Shown here in pieces: positions 10,940 through 20,819 of a stretch of 64,000 nt of DNA. How positions within the stretch are numbered: position 1 is the stretch's first letter; each line of letters starts with the position of its first letter. Under the pieces are notes generated by a model that ran no database searches, was not told the DNA's origin, and saw nothing but the letters and a program-made list of their open reading frames with translations. The stretch comes from Vigna angularis (Eukaryota; Streptophyta; Magnoliopsida; Fabales; Fabaceae): assembly GCF_016808095.1 (NCBI RefSeq), contig NC_068976.1:32916371-32980370 (forward strand). Reading direction: 5' to 3'. Made by a program: the position numbers and the translations under genes.

Positions 10940-13901
10940 TGTAAGGACCTTGCTCCTTATTTTTTTTATCATTATTTGTGAAAGGGATGGGGGCATGGAT
11001 GTTGAAAATCAGCAGAAAAGTGGAGGAGCAGGGAAGCACGGGCTGTCCTAGGGAGAAGTAGTTTTTGTTTTATTGGGAAAATAGGAGAGGCAACGTCCGT
11101 GATTCCCTCTCCCATATTTTGGCACCTTTCACAACTTAAGAAATAAAAGGTGAAGAGGGCTGCTGAACTGGAGAAGATCCTTGTTACCGTATTACCTTGT
11201 TGCCATTTTTGTAAGAGAAGGAGAAGTTCAAAGTTCTTGGAGGTGATTGGAGCTGCACATCTTGAGGAGGATAGATTCAAAGATTTAGCAAAGGAAGTCT
11301 TCAAGAGGTAAGGGGAGCTAACTCAACTTGGTTTCTAGATTTTTTTGTGGATGTGACTATGATTCCAATTGCTTGATTTCGATGTGGGGAGCTGTATGGA
11401 AATTGATTTTTGGTTAAATGAGTGGAATGATTTCAAGAAAATGATTCAAGTGGGTTGTTACTATGGTTTTGACCTATGAACTTTTGGTATGAACTTTATG
11501 ATGCAAAATTGTTGAATATATAATGGATTAATGGTGGATTTTCGTTCTAGCATGATAATCTATACGTGTATGAAGTTTTTGGTGGATTTGAATGTGAAAT
11601 GAGATGGAAACCATGATAGTTTACCCTACTTTTTCATCAAGTGCGAAAATGGTTTGTTTTGGATGATTGATGAAATTTAGATGGATAAATTGATGATTCT
11701 GGAAAGAATGGTGTGGTGTGAATGATTAATTGGTTAAAGTCTAATACAAAGTGGAATGATATTGTTTGAAGGTATTTTGGAGTTGATTTTGAGATCAAAT
11801 CTATGGGGGTTTAAGAATTGACTTAATGAAGTATTGGTTTTAAGTGAGAATCTGTAATGAATATCAATTGATTGGATATTTACAGAGTTGTTTATGATGA
11901 AAGTTAGCTAATAGGTGGTGAAGGTTGAATTAGTAGTTGTTATAATGTGTTTGCCATGTGGATTCAAAGGTATTTTAGGGGTATTGATAGGTGAAAATCT
12001 AAAGAAGGTAAATCTGAGGTAAACTAAACATTTTAAGCTTGATAGTGAGTGATTCAAAACTGGTTTGAACGTTGAAAGTGGTAGAAAATGGAAGTTAGGT
12101 TCCTTGGTAGTTTATATGTTGAAGTTGGATTGATTTTGGACTATTTTTAGGGGTTTTAACAAGTGATATTTTGAATTATATGTTCTGGGCTGTAGGTGTT
12201 GATTTGTAATCTGTTATAGAGCCAATTAGAACTTGTCCAAGTGGTTAGTTTGCATAAAACAAGAGTATAAGGTGTAAATTTGAGTTTAGGTGTTTTTGGA
12301 GTGTCAAACATGATGTGAGATACCAAGTTTCGGGTTTGATGATCAATAGATGTTTGATTCGAGTTATAAATATGTTTTCTCATCAATCCTAATGTTTAGG
12401 AGGTCACTTTGATCATTAGAATAAGTCTCAAGTGCATAAAAAGCCAATCTGCACTTGCTGTCAACTGATACGGCGCTCCAGCGCCCTCGGGACGCTCTCC
12501 AGCGCGCTTAAACTGGTGCAGGTCGCGCTCCAGCGCCCTTTGGTCGCGCTCCAGCGCGCCTAAACGCAGCAGCAAGCTGCAGAATTTGTGTTTGATAGTT
12601 TTTGGGGTTCCGGGTGTCCGTTTTGGACGTTTCTTGAGTCGTTTTGGAGGTTTTGAACCCTTCCGGAACTGTTGGTGATGGTTTCAAAGCCATTTTCTTT
12701 GTGTAAGTATGAGTTACGGGGTTTTGTGTTGTTTAGTGGTTCTTTTAGGATGGTTATTGTCAGGTAAGGTGTATTGGATTGATTATTGTTGTTTGCTTAA
12801 CAGATTGTCATGTATGAGGAATGTTTGGAATGCATGATATGATATGATTTATGTGGGAAGTATGTGAATAGTGTTCGGATGAATAGTGTTCTGTATAATG
12901 TTGAATTTTAAGTTCCTTTGCTTTTGGATTGAATTATGTGTACAAATGTTTGGAATATTATTTATGACATGAATTATGTGAATGTATGAAATATGTTGGA
13001 ATTGTTGGGATAATATGGTGGTATCTGATTATTCATAATTGGAGTATGGTTATAAGTGGTTTATGAGGTACATGGTTCCAAAAGAAATATCATGAGATTT
13101 AAAATGGTGGGATTGAATCGGAAATTTAGATATCTCGGTGGGATCAGTTGGTGTATTGAATGAATGTAAGAGGCTTCCATATGGGGGGTTATCCCTACAC
13201 TCCAACGGTCTTTCATTCTCACTTAGAGAGGATTGACGCGTGTGGTGGGAGTAGAGGGAGGTCCCAGGGTAGGCGCTATCACTGGAGGTCTATTCCGCGG
13301 TAACGGACTAACCTTGTGTATGGTCGGGTGAAACCCCTCGGCAATGGCTTTGCAAAGCAGTAGAGGCCATCACAAGTGCACAACCTGCCCCAGCTCTACA
13401 TACATTCTATGTCCGGACGTGTCTAGAGTCTTAACATGATAAGATGTTTATTTTGATGAGTTTTATGAAATAAATGCTATATTGATTAAAAAATGAATTG
13501 TATGATTGTCTGAGACCTAGCTCACCCTTGCAATTGTATGTGTTGCATGTGTTTGCTTTCCCCCTCGCGATGATCATCCAATCCTTTGGATGTGAGCAGT
13601 AGGTGATGATGTACCTTTGGAGCAAGCTTTGGAAGTTGAGAAAGACCCAGCTCCTAGTGCTTAGGATTTTTACTAGCTATTATGTTTAATGGCTCTTTAT
13701 CTTGGAAGACTTCTAGTCTTCACGTTATCTTTTTTGTGTTTTGGAGAATTGTGATATTGTACTTATGTTTTAAAAGTTTTCCAGCCAGACTTGGATAACT
13801 GTACTCCTTAATTCAATCTATTGTGTACTCTTAACTGCTTTCTATTATTATAATAGATGCATTCTACGTATATACATTGTTATATATTTTGGGATGTCAC
13901 A
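10940..13901 (+). repeat. Tekay 3' LTR, 2962 bp
   Basis: TG...CA bounded, no difference seen from the LTR at 3260-6221, and followed by TATGT, which matches the duplication before 1690. The GC-rich array lies at 12470-12565. Confidence 0.93.
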
Positions 13902-13906
13902 TATGT
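13902..13906. repeat. 5-bp target site duplication TATGT (right)
   Basis: Matches 1685-1689 exactly, bracketing the whole three-LTR complex. Confidence 0.85.
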
Positions 13907-14545
13907 GAATTGTTAACATAATTAATAGATAATATAATTGATTGTAGATTAATTATGTCTCAGTAATATCATTAATTAACATATTATATTATATTTAATT
14001 TATTATTTTTATATATATCAATAATCATATTTATGATATTCGTGACAGATTAATTATACTCATAATATTTACTAATATCAACCATGATAGTTGATTTTGT
14101 ATTTAATATCTCATAAGTTCGTGGAAAAGTTAATAGGTGCATAGTGAATGTTAAATATTCTTATTATAAAAGAAGGTGGATCCTCCGAGATGACATGAAG
14201 ATACTGGATTGTTTGTTGACGTGTGAATAAAACAAAAAAAAATCCACTTATATAAGATTTTCCTATCTTAGTCAATAAAAACATAAAAAAATATAAGTAT
14301 AAAAGAATATATGAAATCAATATATTCCATATAAGAATGTTTCATATTTATAAGCAGATGTGAATTGTTAACATAATTAATTGATAATATCATTGATTAA
14401 CATATTAATTATGTTTGAGTAATATCATCGATTAACATATTATATTTTAATTAATTTATTACTTCTATGTATATCAATAATCACATTTATGATATTCATG
14501 GAAGATTAATTATACTCATAATATTTACTATAATATAGTATAATT
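13904..14545. repeat. ~450-bp AT-rich tandem duplication
   Basis: 'tgtgaattgttaacataatt' begins at 13904 and again at 14357. The following ~180 bases are shared (both reach 'gattaattatactcataatatttac'). Together with 1536-1689 this shows at least two to three head-to-tail copies of an AT-rich unit before the retroelement arrived. No coding content. Confidence 0.75.
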
Positions 14546-14657
14546 GTATTTATTTATAAGAGTAATATGTATATATTACAAAATATTATGAAAATAATTA
14601 TATTAATTTAATATTATTTTCTAGTTTGATGAAAGAGATACGTAATACTATTTTTAG

Positions 14658-14660
<3 letters not shown>

Positions 14661-14702
<42 letters not shown>
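14661..14702. repeat. (TA)n microsatellite
   Basis: About 40 bases of TA dinucleotide just left of the Mutator-like element. Confidence 0.9.
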
Positions 14703-14703
<1 letters not shown>

Positions 14704-14720
14704 CTTGTTATTTGTACTAA

Positions 14721-14729
14721 AATTATATA
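14721..14729. repeat. 9-bp target site duplication AATTATATA (left)
   Basis: Identical to 19431-19439 on the other side of the MULE. Confidence 0.88.
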
Positions 14730-14928
14730 GGGTTAAATATGTTTTTAGTCCCTAAACTATCAAGCGAATTTGTTTTTAGTTTCTCTTTCAAAGTAAGGTA
14801 CATTTTAGTCCTCCTCCTCAAGGAAACCTTAATTTTTGGTCTTCCAAAACTAACACCGTCAAAAACCAGATGTGGCTAACGTCTGGCCACGTGTGTTCAC
14901 AGATTTCCTTCCTATCTCTTGCCACATG
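14730..14928 (+). repeat. MULE left terminal inverted repeat
   Basis: About 200 bases that pair with the reverse complement of 19229-19430 with scattered mismatches and a small indel near 'aaccagatgtggc'. MULE inverted repeats usually contain the promoters of the element's genes. Confidence 0.9.
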
Positions 14929-15259
14929 TGATTGCATGTTTGATGACATGTGTTAAGTGATTTTTTTACGCGAATGAAATTAGGATTATTGTACTTAGAA
15001 AGTTAGGGATTTTTATACGCAAATGAAATTGGGGTTCTTACACTTAAAATTAGTAACAACTCTTTTGAAGCTAGTTAGGGTTCATGTTCCTTCCCTCAAT
15101 TTGCTTTCGCGATTGTTGTGGCTCCAGTGCGTGTGCATTATGTGTCAAAGAAAGTGTCAAAGAAAGGCAATTCGAAGAAGAAGGTAATTATCTAGTTTTG
15201 GTTTACTGTGGCTTGTTTGTTGTGCATTGTGTGTGTAAACTTTTCATTTTACCATGTAG

Positions 15260-15748
15260 GAAGAAAGGGTTTTTTACGTTTCTCTGCATCACATGGGGAA
15301 GTTCATGAAGAATAAGGAAGTAGAATATATGGCAGGAGAAATACATGTTATAAAAGGAATTGATCCCGACATGTGGTCTTACTTTGAAGCAGTGAGATTT
15401 ATTAGAGAATTCAAGTATGATGCAGACTTCAAGCTATGGTGGAAGGGGTTGAAACAAAAGGCCATGAACAACCTCAGAATACTTAAAGATGACAGTGAAG
15501 CAATGTTGTTGGCTAACTATGCAGAGGAAAATAATGATGAGGTTGAAATCTATGTCCATCATCTCCAACCCAGTCAGCCAGTTGAAATTAAATTTCTTAC
15601 TTTTGGTGAAGAGGCACATGAAGTACACATACAGGAGATGGAGGAAGAGGTTATTGTGGAAGAACAACATGGTTATGTTATTGAAGAAGGTGACACAATG
15701 GACAAAGAAGATGTATATGTTGGTGGGTGGAGGGGAATGTGGAATTAG
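15260..15748 (+). pseudogene. MULE transposase N-terminal part (PB1-like domain)
   Basis: Starts after a probable splice acceptor (accatgtag before 15260); the open frame reads EERVFYVSLHHMGKF into ATG 15293 and on to a TAG at 15748. The segment GIDPDMWSYFEAV, then FKLWWKGL, then EVEIYVHHL matches the PB1-like N-terminal domain found ahead of plant MULE transposases; this is family recognition, not a search. An upstream exon ending near 15181 at 'aag|gtaatt' is plausible but has no clear in-frame start. The frame breaks near 15735, where the acidic region moves to the next frame. Its function would be protein interaction in the nuclear transposase. Confidence 0.65.
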
Positions 15749-16452
15749 AAGACGTCCTAATGGATGACGAAGAGGAAGAGGGGAATGTTGAGAGAGAAAA
15801 TGTAGAGAGGGGTGAGGAAAAACCTTATGTTCATGAGGAAGAGCAAGAGGAAGATGAAGAGGAAGAGCAAGAGGAAGGGCAAGAGCAAGAGGAAGAGGGC
15901 AATGTGGTTGAGGGCGAAGTGTTGGAAAATGTGGATGACAGTGAAGAGGAAAGAATGGAAAATGATGATGATGGGTTTGGGATGGAGAATGAGAGAGTGG
16001 AGGAAGAGAGAAGAAATATTAATCCTGTTTTGGATAGGTGGAGTAGAATGAAAAAGAGGAAGAAAACTCTTAGGAGAAGAATCCAAGATAGTGAGGGCAC
16101 ATTTATGATTAACGAAGAAGTTGAAGAGCATGAGATAAATGAAGATTACAATACAAATGAGTTGTCTTCAAATGTAGATAGTGATGAGGCTCTGAGTGAG
16201 AATAAGAGGCAGTTTCCAAAGTATAGAGCAGATGATATGACCAAGAGCTTCAAATTTAAATTAGGGATGGAGTTTAAGTCTTTGAAAGATTTTAAAAGTG
16301 CGCTATAGGAGCATAGCGTTTTAAATGGAAAAGAAGTGAAGTTTGTGAAGAATGATTTGAAGAGAGTGAGGGTAGTTTGTAAAAAGGGATGTGGTTTTCT
16401 AATTATGGCTAGCAAGGTAGGACGTAGCCAAACTTGTAAAAAGGCTGGATAG
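15727..16452 (+). pseudogene. MULE transposase acidic linker and MuDR DNA-binding domain
   Basis: Continues the transposase in another frame. A long Glu/Asp-rich stretch (about residues 10-70) is followed by Arg/Lys patches and then FKLGMEFKSLKDFKSAL, the start of the MuDR-type zinc-binding DNA-binding domain. A TAG at 16306-16308 interrupts it. Beyond the stop the same frame continues with VVCKKGCGF, the Cys part of the domain, up to ~16452. There the normal ~1-kb DDE catalytic region should begin; instead the sequence goes almost directly to the SWIM finger. It is a decayed gene with an internal deletion. Confidence 0.7.
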
Positions 16453-16479
16453 GAAAGTTGAAAAGAGTGGGAATTGGCT

Positions 16480-16948
16480 TCTAGTTTGAGCAGGGGGTTC
16501 ATAATTTGAAGTTACTCATGGCTTTACGATGGACAAGTTTGTAGTTGATCTAAGTAATCACACTTGTACTTGTTACTTTTGGGATTTGGTAGGAATACCT
16601 TGTAGACATGTTGTTGCTGCCATTCATTACAAATTAGAAAACCCAGAACATTATGTTCATCCTTATTACAAGAAAGATGCTTATCAAACTTGTTATGCAC
16701 CTATTATAATTCCTACCAATGGACAACAACTTTGGCCTACATCTGACTCTGCAACACTACTATCACCCACTTATAAAACATCTCTTGGGAGGCCAAAAAA
16801 ATTAAGAAGACGACAAGCTGATGAATATGTTAGCCATTCAAAGTTGTACATAAAAAATATTGGTATGAAGTGTAGCAGGTGTAATGAATATGGACATAAT
16901 GTAAGAAGTTGTAAAAAGGGGCAGAAAAGCAAGGTATTTCAATTCTAA
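16480..16948 (+). pseudogene. MULE transposase C terminus: SWIM and CCHC zinc fingers
   Basis: Open from ATG 16529 to 16948; the preceding ~40 bases still read FEVTHGF in frame. The SWIM finger is CTCYFWDLVGIPCRH (C-x-C...C-x-H, residues ~12-27), the typical domain just after the MULE catalytic core. At the end is a zinc knuckle, CSRCNEYGHNVRSC (~residues 119-132). The spacing and order match plant MULE transposases. With the DDE core gone the product could at most bind DNA or a partner. A Thr/Ser/Gly-rich tail lies downstream (16979-17279). Confidence 0.8.
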
Positions 16949-16978
16949 CTACCTTACTCCTTTCACATAACACAAGGG

Positions 16979-17279
16979 GAACATATGGAAGAACATCTGC
17001 AACAACTGAAAGATCATTTAGAGGAACATCAAGAAGACAAACATCAACTATTGGACCATCAGGGAGGGTAGCTGCAACACATGGAGGGGCTGCATCAAGC
17101 TCACAAGGTTGAAGAACATCAGGAAGACAGATGTAGGGGCTGCATCAAAAACACAAGGTCTAACAACATCAGCAAGGGGAGCTGGCACAGATGTAGGGGT
17201 TGCATCAACATCACAAACTGGAGGAGGAAGAAGATCATCTGCAAGACTGGCTGCACAAATTGTAGGGTCTCAAGCTAGT
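16979..17279 (+). pseudogene. possible last exon or tail of MULE transposase
   Basis: In one frame the text reads RGTYGRTSATTERSFRG and continues rich in Thr, Ser, Gly and Gln, ending SQASSN then stop. Such low-complexity tails often follow the zinc knuckle in plant MULE transposases. An intron from 'aag|gtattt' (16932) to an AG near 16978 would be short, and I could not make the reading frame agree on both sides, so either the splice sites differ or there is a frameshift. Confidence 0.4.
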
Positions 17280-17289
17280 AGCAATTGAA

Positions 17290-18522
17290 ATTGTAGTGCA
17301 GCCATGTGACTTTTTGTAAAGAAGTATTTAATGTATTGAATGTGACCCACTTAGATAGACCATTTGTAGTGGGCACAGTATTTTGGACCACTTTTTTTTC
17401 CTGTAGTAGCACATGCAGTATTTTGGACCTCATTTTCCTACTGTCATAAACTATTTTACTACATAATTTCCCATACCAAGGTCTAATCTAGGTTGATGAT
17501 GTTTAAAAGTTGCAATCACTGTTCATTTAGTCATATCTTGGCCTATTCTGAAGTTGAATTCTGAAGTTTATTTCTCAACTTGAAAACAACTTACCATCTG
17601 TGCAGCAGTTAGCCGAAACTACTTTTCCTGGTTTTTCTAATACAGTTTAGCATTTGATCATTGCTGAACATCTTATATCTGTGGTTCTAGTGTCTTTCTC
17701 ATATTTCAAATGTTGTCCTACACTTAATTTCAGTGATCAAAGTATATTTCAATCTGTGTGCTTAAAATTGGGTGGTACAATTGGCTATCTTTAAGGAATA
17801 AGAGGTTTGACAAGTCAAATTTTGAGATACTGTGATTCTATCAGAAAAAGCAGTGCAAAAAAGTTTATTTCATGAATTAAACATGTTAAGATAAAGACAA
17901 TTTGATTTGTAATCATCCTCTGCATTTTCACTACCTAGACCACCAATTTTAAGCCTGTTGTTTTCTGAAAAAGCTGCTGAATCAGTGTTTTTTTTGTGTA
18001 AATTCTGGTTTGGTGCATTCTTGCTACAATGTGTTTGAGCTACTGTGACATCTGTTTTGGTGCATCCACAACCACAAAGCTATACCTACTAAGCTAGGCT
18101 CATACGAAGTGAAAAGGGGTTGTAGTTGGAACAAGAAGAAGGCTTTGTACCACTTTCATTTTTTGCTATTCCAGCACCTTCAAACGACTGTTTTAGAAAT
18201 CATTTGACAACTTCCATATTTATTTCGTTAAGTGGCTTGGGAAAATTATCTTGAAGCAATTCCAAGTTCACATTTCAAAATTGAAAATCCTCTTTACTGA
18301 TACACCACAAATTATATATTTAAACTCATTTATTTCAAATCACAACAATAATCTTGATACAAATGCACATAACACAAACATAATGTCAGCTTCAAAGTTC
18401 TGCTACATCACAACATTACCAATATAATTACAATTTATCTTGAACACAAACATAATACATAACATCATTGTCAATGCCCATGACAATACAAATAACACCA
18501 ACATCATTTTGAAATTTTTCCT
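17290..18522. other. MULE internal non-coding region
   Basis: No convincing protein in either strand. It separates the 3' ends of the two convergent genes and probably holds their terminators. Confidence 0.5.
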
Positions 18523-18939
18523 CTACTGCTCTAATTTCCTCTTCAACTTATCCTTCTTCTTCCTTAGATCCAATACAACATTTTCCATACAAACTTCAAC
18601 TTCTTCACTCTTCCTTTGTAAGCTTCCTTCAATTTCATAATGTCCTTCATCAACCCATTCAAAGTAGTTACATCTTGCATTACTCTGCAAAAGAAATTAC
18701 AAATCAGTAATAGAAACTTCATCACAATAAGTTAAGCATTTTTTGTCACTTACTGCCCAATTTCTACATCTATAAAATAGTCTCTCTTTGTTCTTCAATG
18801 TAGTTGCCTTCAACACCAACAATCTTTCCCCACAACCACACATTTTTGAAGCTAAGTGAGAGGAGGATCCACATGTTTGGGACATTCCTGAACCAATGCT
18901 CCTTCTCATGAAACCAATTCCTCCATTGTCAGCTTTCAT
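18523..18939 (-). CDS. GRF-type zinc-finger, coiled-coil protein in MULE (2 exons)
   Basis: Exon 1 runs from ATG 18939 down to 18754, intron 18753-18685 (69 bp, GTAAGT...TTTTGCAG), exon 2 18684-18523 ending TAG; 115 residues. The splice restores a full GRF finger: Cys34 and Cys36 (MCGCGERL), Cys58 (LFYRCRNW) and Cys67 (SNARCNYFEW), with the intron between the third and fourth ligands. After it comes VDEGHYE and a charged helix (LRKKKDKLKRKLEQ), probably coiled coil. GRF fingers bind nucleic acid, often single-stranded. The gene is intact, lies inside the inverted repeats and points toward the decayed transposase, a convergent layout like mudrA and mudrB of maize MuDR; no sequence relation to mudrB is claimed. 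Whether it helps transposition or is a captured host gene is open. Confidence 0.78.
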
Positions 18940-19228
18940 TTCCCTTCAACAGTGATTTCGAAATTAAATCAAGAAAGATCCCTTTAGTCCCAACCAAAAC
19001 CCTATATCCCAAATCCATCCATTTATTCACACGAAAGAGAAATATGAACTTACGTGACCAACTACACCAATGCTCAAGAAGATGAAATCCAACATTTTGC
19101 TCTTCAACCTCCTTTCCACTTGAAATGATGATCTCGTCTTTACTCTTCACCCTTCACAACACACTTTGAAGCTAACTTTACCAATCAACCTAATAAACCA
19201 ATATTCCCACTTTGCATTAAAAAATACC

Positions 19229-19430
19229 AACGTGGCAAGAGATACGAAGGAAAGCTGTGAACACACGTGGTTAGACGTTAGCCACATCAGCTGGTTTTTA
19301 ACGGTGTTAGTTTTGGAGGACAAAAAATTAAGGTTTCCTTAAGGAGGAGGACTAAAATGTACCTTACTTTGAAAGAGGGACTAAAAACAAATTCACTTGA
19401 TAGTTTAGGGATTAAAAACATATTTAACCC
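19229..19430 (-). repeat. MULE right terminal inverted repeat
   Basis: Reverse complement of 14730-14928 with few mismatches, ending AACCC against the AATTATATA duplication. Confidence 0.9.
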
Positions 19431-19439
19431 AATTATATA
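19431..19439. repeat. 9-bp target site duplication AATTATATA (right)
   Basis: Identical to 14721-14729. Confidence 0.88.
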
Positions 19440-20052
19440 TTACATTAAAAAAATTAAATTGACAAAGTGTCGTGTAATTTATTTCAAGTTTCAATTGCTT
19501 CATATTTGCACTTAAAAAAGTTATTTAATCATCAGTTTGCCCAAATAAATAAATCTCTAATAACCACTCCTTACTTACAAAGTTTATTGTGATGCTTTGT
19601 TTATATGGGGCAAAGAAACACAAGATGAAGAAATATGATAGAAAAACAACAAATAGGTGAAAGACAAAAAAAAAACACACACATTTTTTACAAGAAAATT
19701 GGATTAAATATACATAAAAATAAATTTTGAAATCGCAATAAAATTTTCTATGTATATTTATTGTCATGGATGGAAGTTTGAAATCTAATGCATGTGTTGA
19801 AGGGAAGTCGATTTGTATAATGAATGGTTATTAGGTTTCTTATTCAAATCATGCAACCCACTAAATGAAAGAATCTCTGGATAAGAAAGGCATGAATTGT
19901 TAAGGTATAAGTCATTATCAATGCATTCAAGTACAAACAATGTTTTAACTCTTATGTGTTCTTTTTGAAGTGATTTGTTGTACAAACCAATTTGGAAGTG
20001 TGGTGAGAGCCTATTCGTTTTGCTGTATTTAAGGATGATGAGAGTTATTATT
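19440..20052. other. intergenic DNA, nothing recognised
   Basis: AT-rich. A 92-codon minus-strand frame at 19785-20063 overlaps the start of the copia LTR piece and shows no motif I can defend. Confidence 0.5.
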
Positions 20053-20120
20053 TTGTCAACCATAACAACAACTTACATCATCCACATAACATTAAACATA
20101 ATAAAAGAAAAATAACCAAT
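20053..20120 (-). repeat. copia 3' LTR fragment (outer part)
   Basis: 'gtcaaccataacaacaactt' and the bases to 20120 match 32959-33020 of the other LTR. The match ends exactly where the Tat LTR begins and resumes at 28824. Confidence 0.75.
20116..20120. repeat. target duplication of Tat element, CCAAT (left)
   Basis: CCAAT before TG at 20121; TCAAT follows the other end at 28824-28828 (four of five identical). The intact copia LTR has CCAAC there, consistent with a single original site. Confidence 0.6.
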
Positions 20121-20484
20121 TGTTATTATGGGCTTATAGCTGACCGATTGGGTATAGTGACAAATAGGATGGAAAGAACCGAGCGATTGACGCGTCAGAA
20201 AGAATCTCATGACCGCTCGGTTTCGACAACCGTTGAGCAGAGTTAAGGCGCAATTAATGTCACAACGGCTACTATTAAGTGGTTAAGGTTTCCATTAATG
20301 ACCATTAAGAGGTAAATTAATTGGTCAGATTCTTCTAAACTCTATAAATAAGGGTTTAATTTCGAGGTAAACTCTCTTTTACTCACTATTAAATTCCTCT
20401 CTTTTGCAGGTGCCCCATCCACCTTCGGCATACAGGAAGATCTACATAGACAAATTATCCTCTCGTCCCATTTCAGCAGAAACA
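20121..20484 (+). repeat. Tat 5' LTR, 364 bp
   Basis: TGTTATTATGGGC to GCAGAAACA. Homologous to 28387-28823 but shorter: about 70 bases around 'ttaaattcctc' are missing. A TATAAATAAGGG box-like string at 20341-20352 is a candidate core promoter. Confidence 0.88.
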
Positions 20485-20487
20485 TTT

Positions 20488-20503
20488 TGGCGCCCACCGT
20501 GGG
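20488..20503 (+). other. primer binding site, tRNA-Lys type
   Basis: TGGCGCCCACCGTGGG three bases after the LTR. It complements the 3' end of plant lysine tRNA (ending CCCACGGTGGGCGCCA), as commonly used by Tat elements. Confidence 0.8.
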
Positions 20504-20819
20504 ACCGAGGACTTTTTGAAGACACCCTAGCGAGACCATAGGGATGACATAGGATCTGATAGCGATGATACAAGAGATGCAAAGGAGGATGAAAGCCATG
20601 CAGGAGGAGATTGTGGCCTTCAGGGCAGAGCGTGATGCGGGATGGAGAGCCTACTCAAACCAGTAGTCGTCAGCTCATGGCCAAACACCTCCCATAGTGG
20701 AGCTCACCGACACTAAGTCTGAAGATATAGATCATGAGGAAAACAACTCTAGAAGTTGATCTGTTTGTCCGGATAATACTGGTCGGGTCCGAACACTTCA
20801 CCCTTTAACATCAGCTATT

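Larger units (their letters stand above)
1690..13901 (+). mobile_element. Tekay-type Ty3/gypsy element, three-LTR tandem
   Basis: The unit runs truncated LTR (1690-1734), 3' pol (1735-3259), LTR (3260-6221), full internal region (6222-10939), LTR (10940-13901), with TATGT on both outer sides. Segment 1735-6221 repeats at 9415-13901 with a constant offset of 7680 bases and no difference that I could see. Chromovirus membership is shown by the C-terminal domain after integrase, the initiator-methionine primer site and ~3-kb LTRs, which fit the Tekay clade. The likely origin is unequal recombination between elements or LTRs, with a deletion removing most of the first LTR, gag, protease, RT and RNase H of the left copy. 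Assembly duplication cannot be excluded. Confidence 0.9.
14730..19430 (+). mobile_element. Mutator-like element (MULE), complete ends
   Basis: Starts GGGTTAAATATG and ends with its complement CATATTTAACCC. The inverted repeats are about 200 bp, and AATTATATA is duplicated at 14721-14729 and 19431-19439. A 9-bp duplication and long inverted repeats are Mutator hallmarks. Inside are plus-strand transposase pieces (PB1-like N terminus, DNA-binding region, SWIM and CCHC fingers) and a convergent minus-strand GRF zinc-finger gene. The catalytic core is missing, so this copy would need help in trans to move. Confidence 0.93.

Noticed and set aside
15757..16131. 124-codon minus-strand frame, Phe/Leu/Ser-rich
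   Set aside because: Antisense shadow of the acidic GAR/GAA-rich transposase linker; looks like membrane segments only because of base composition.
19785..20063. 92-codon minus-strand frame that vaguely resembles an NB-LRR linker
   Set aside because: No P-loop, no clear leucine-rich repeat; overlaps a copia LTR piece. Resemblance too weak to claim.
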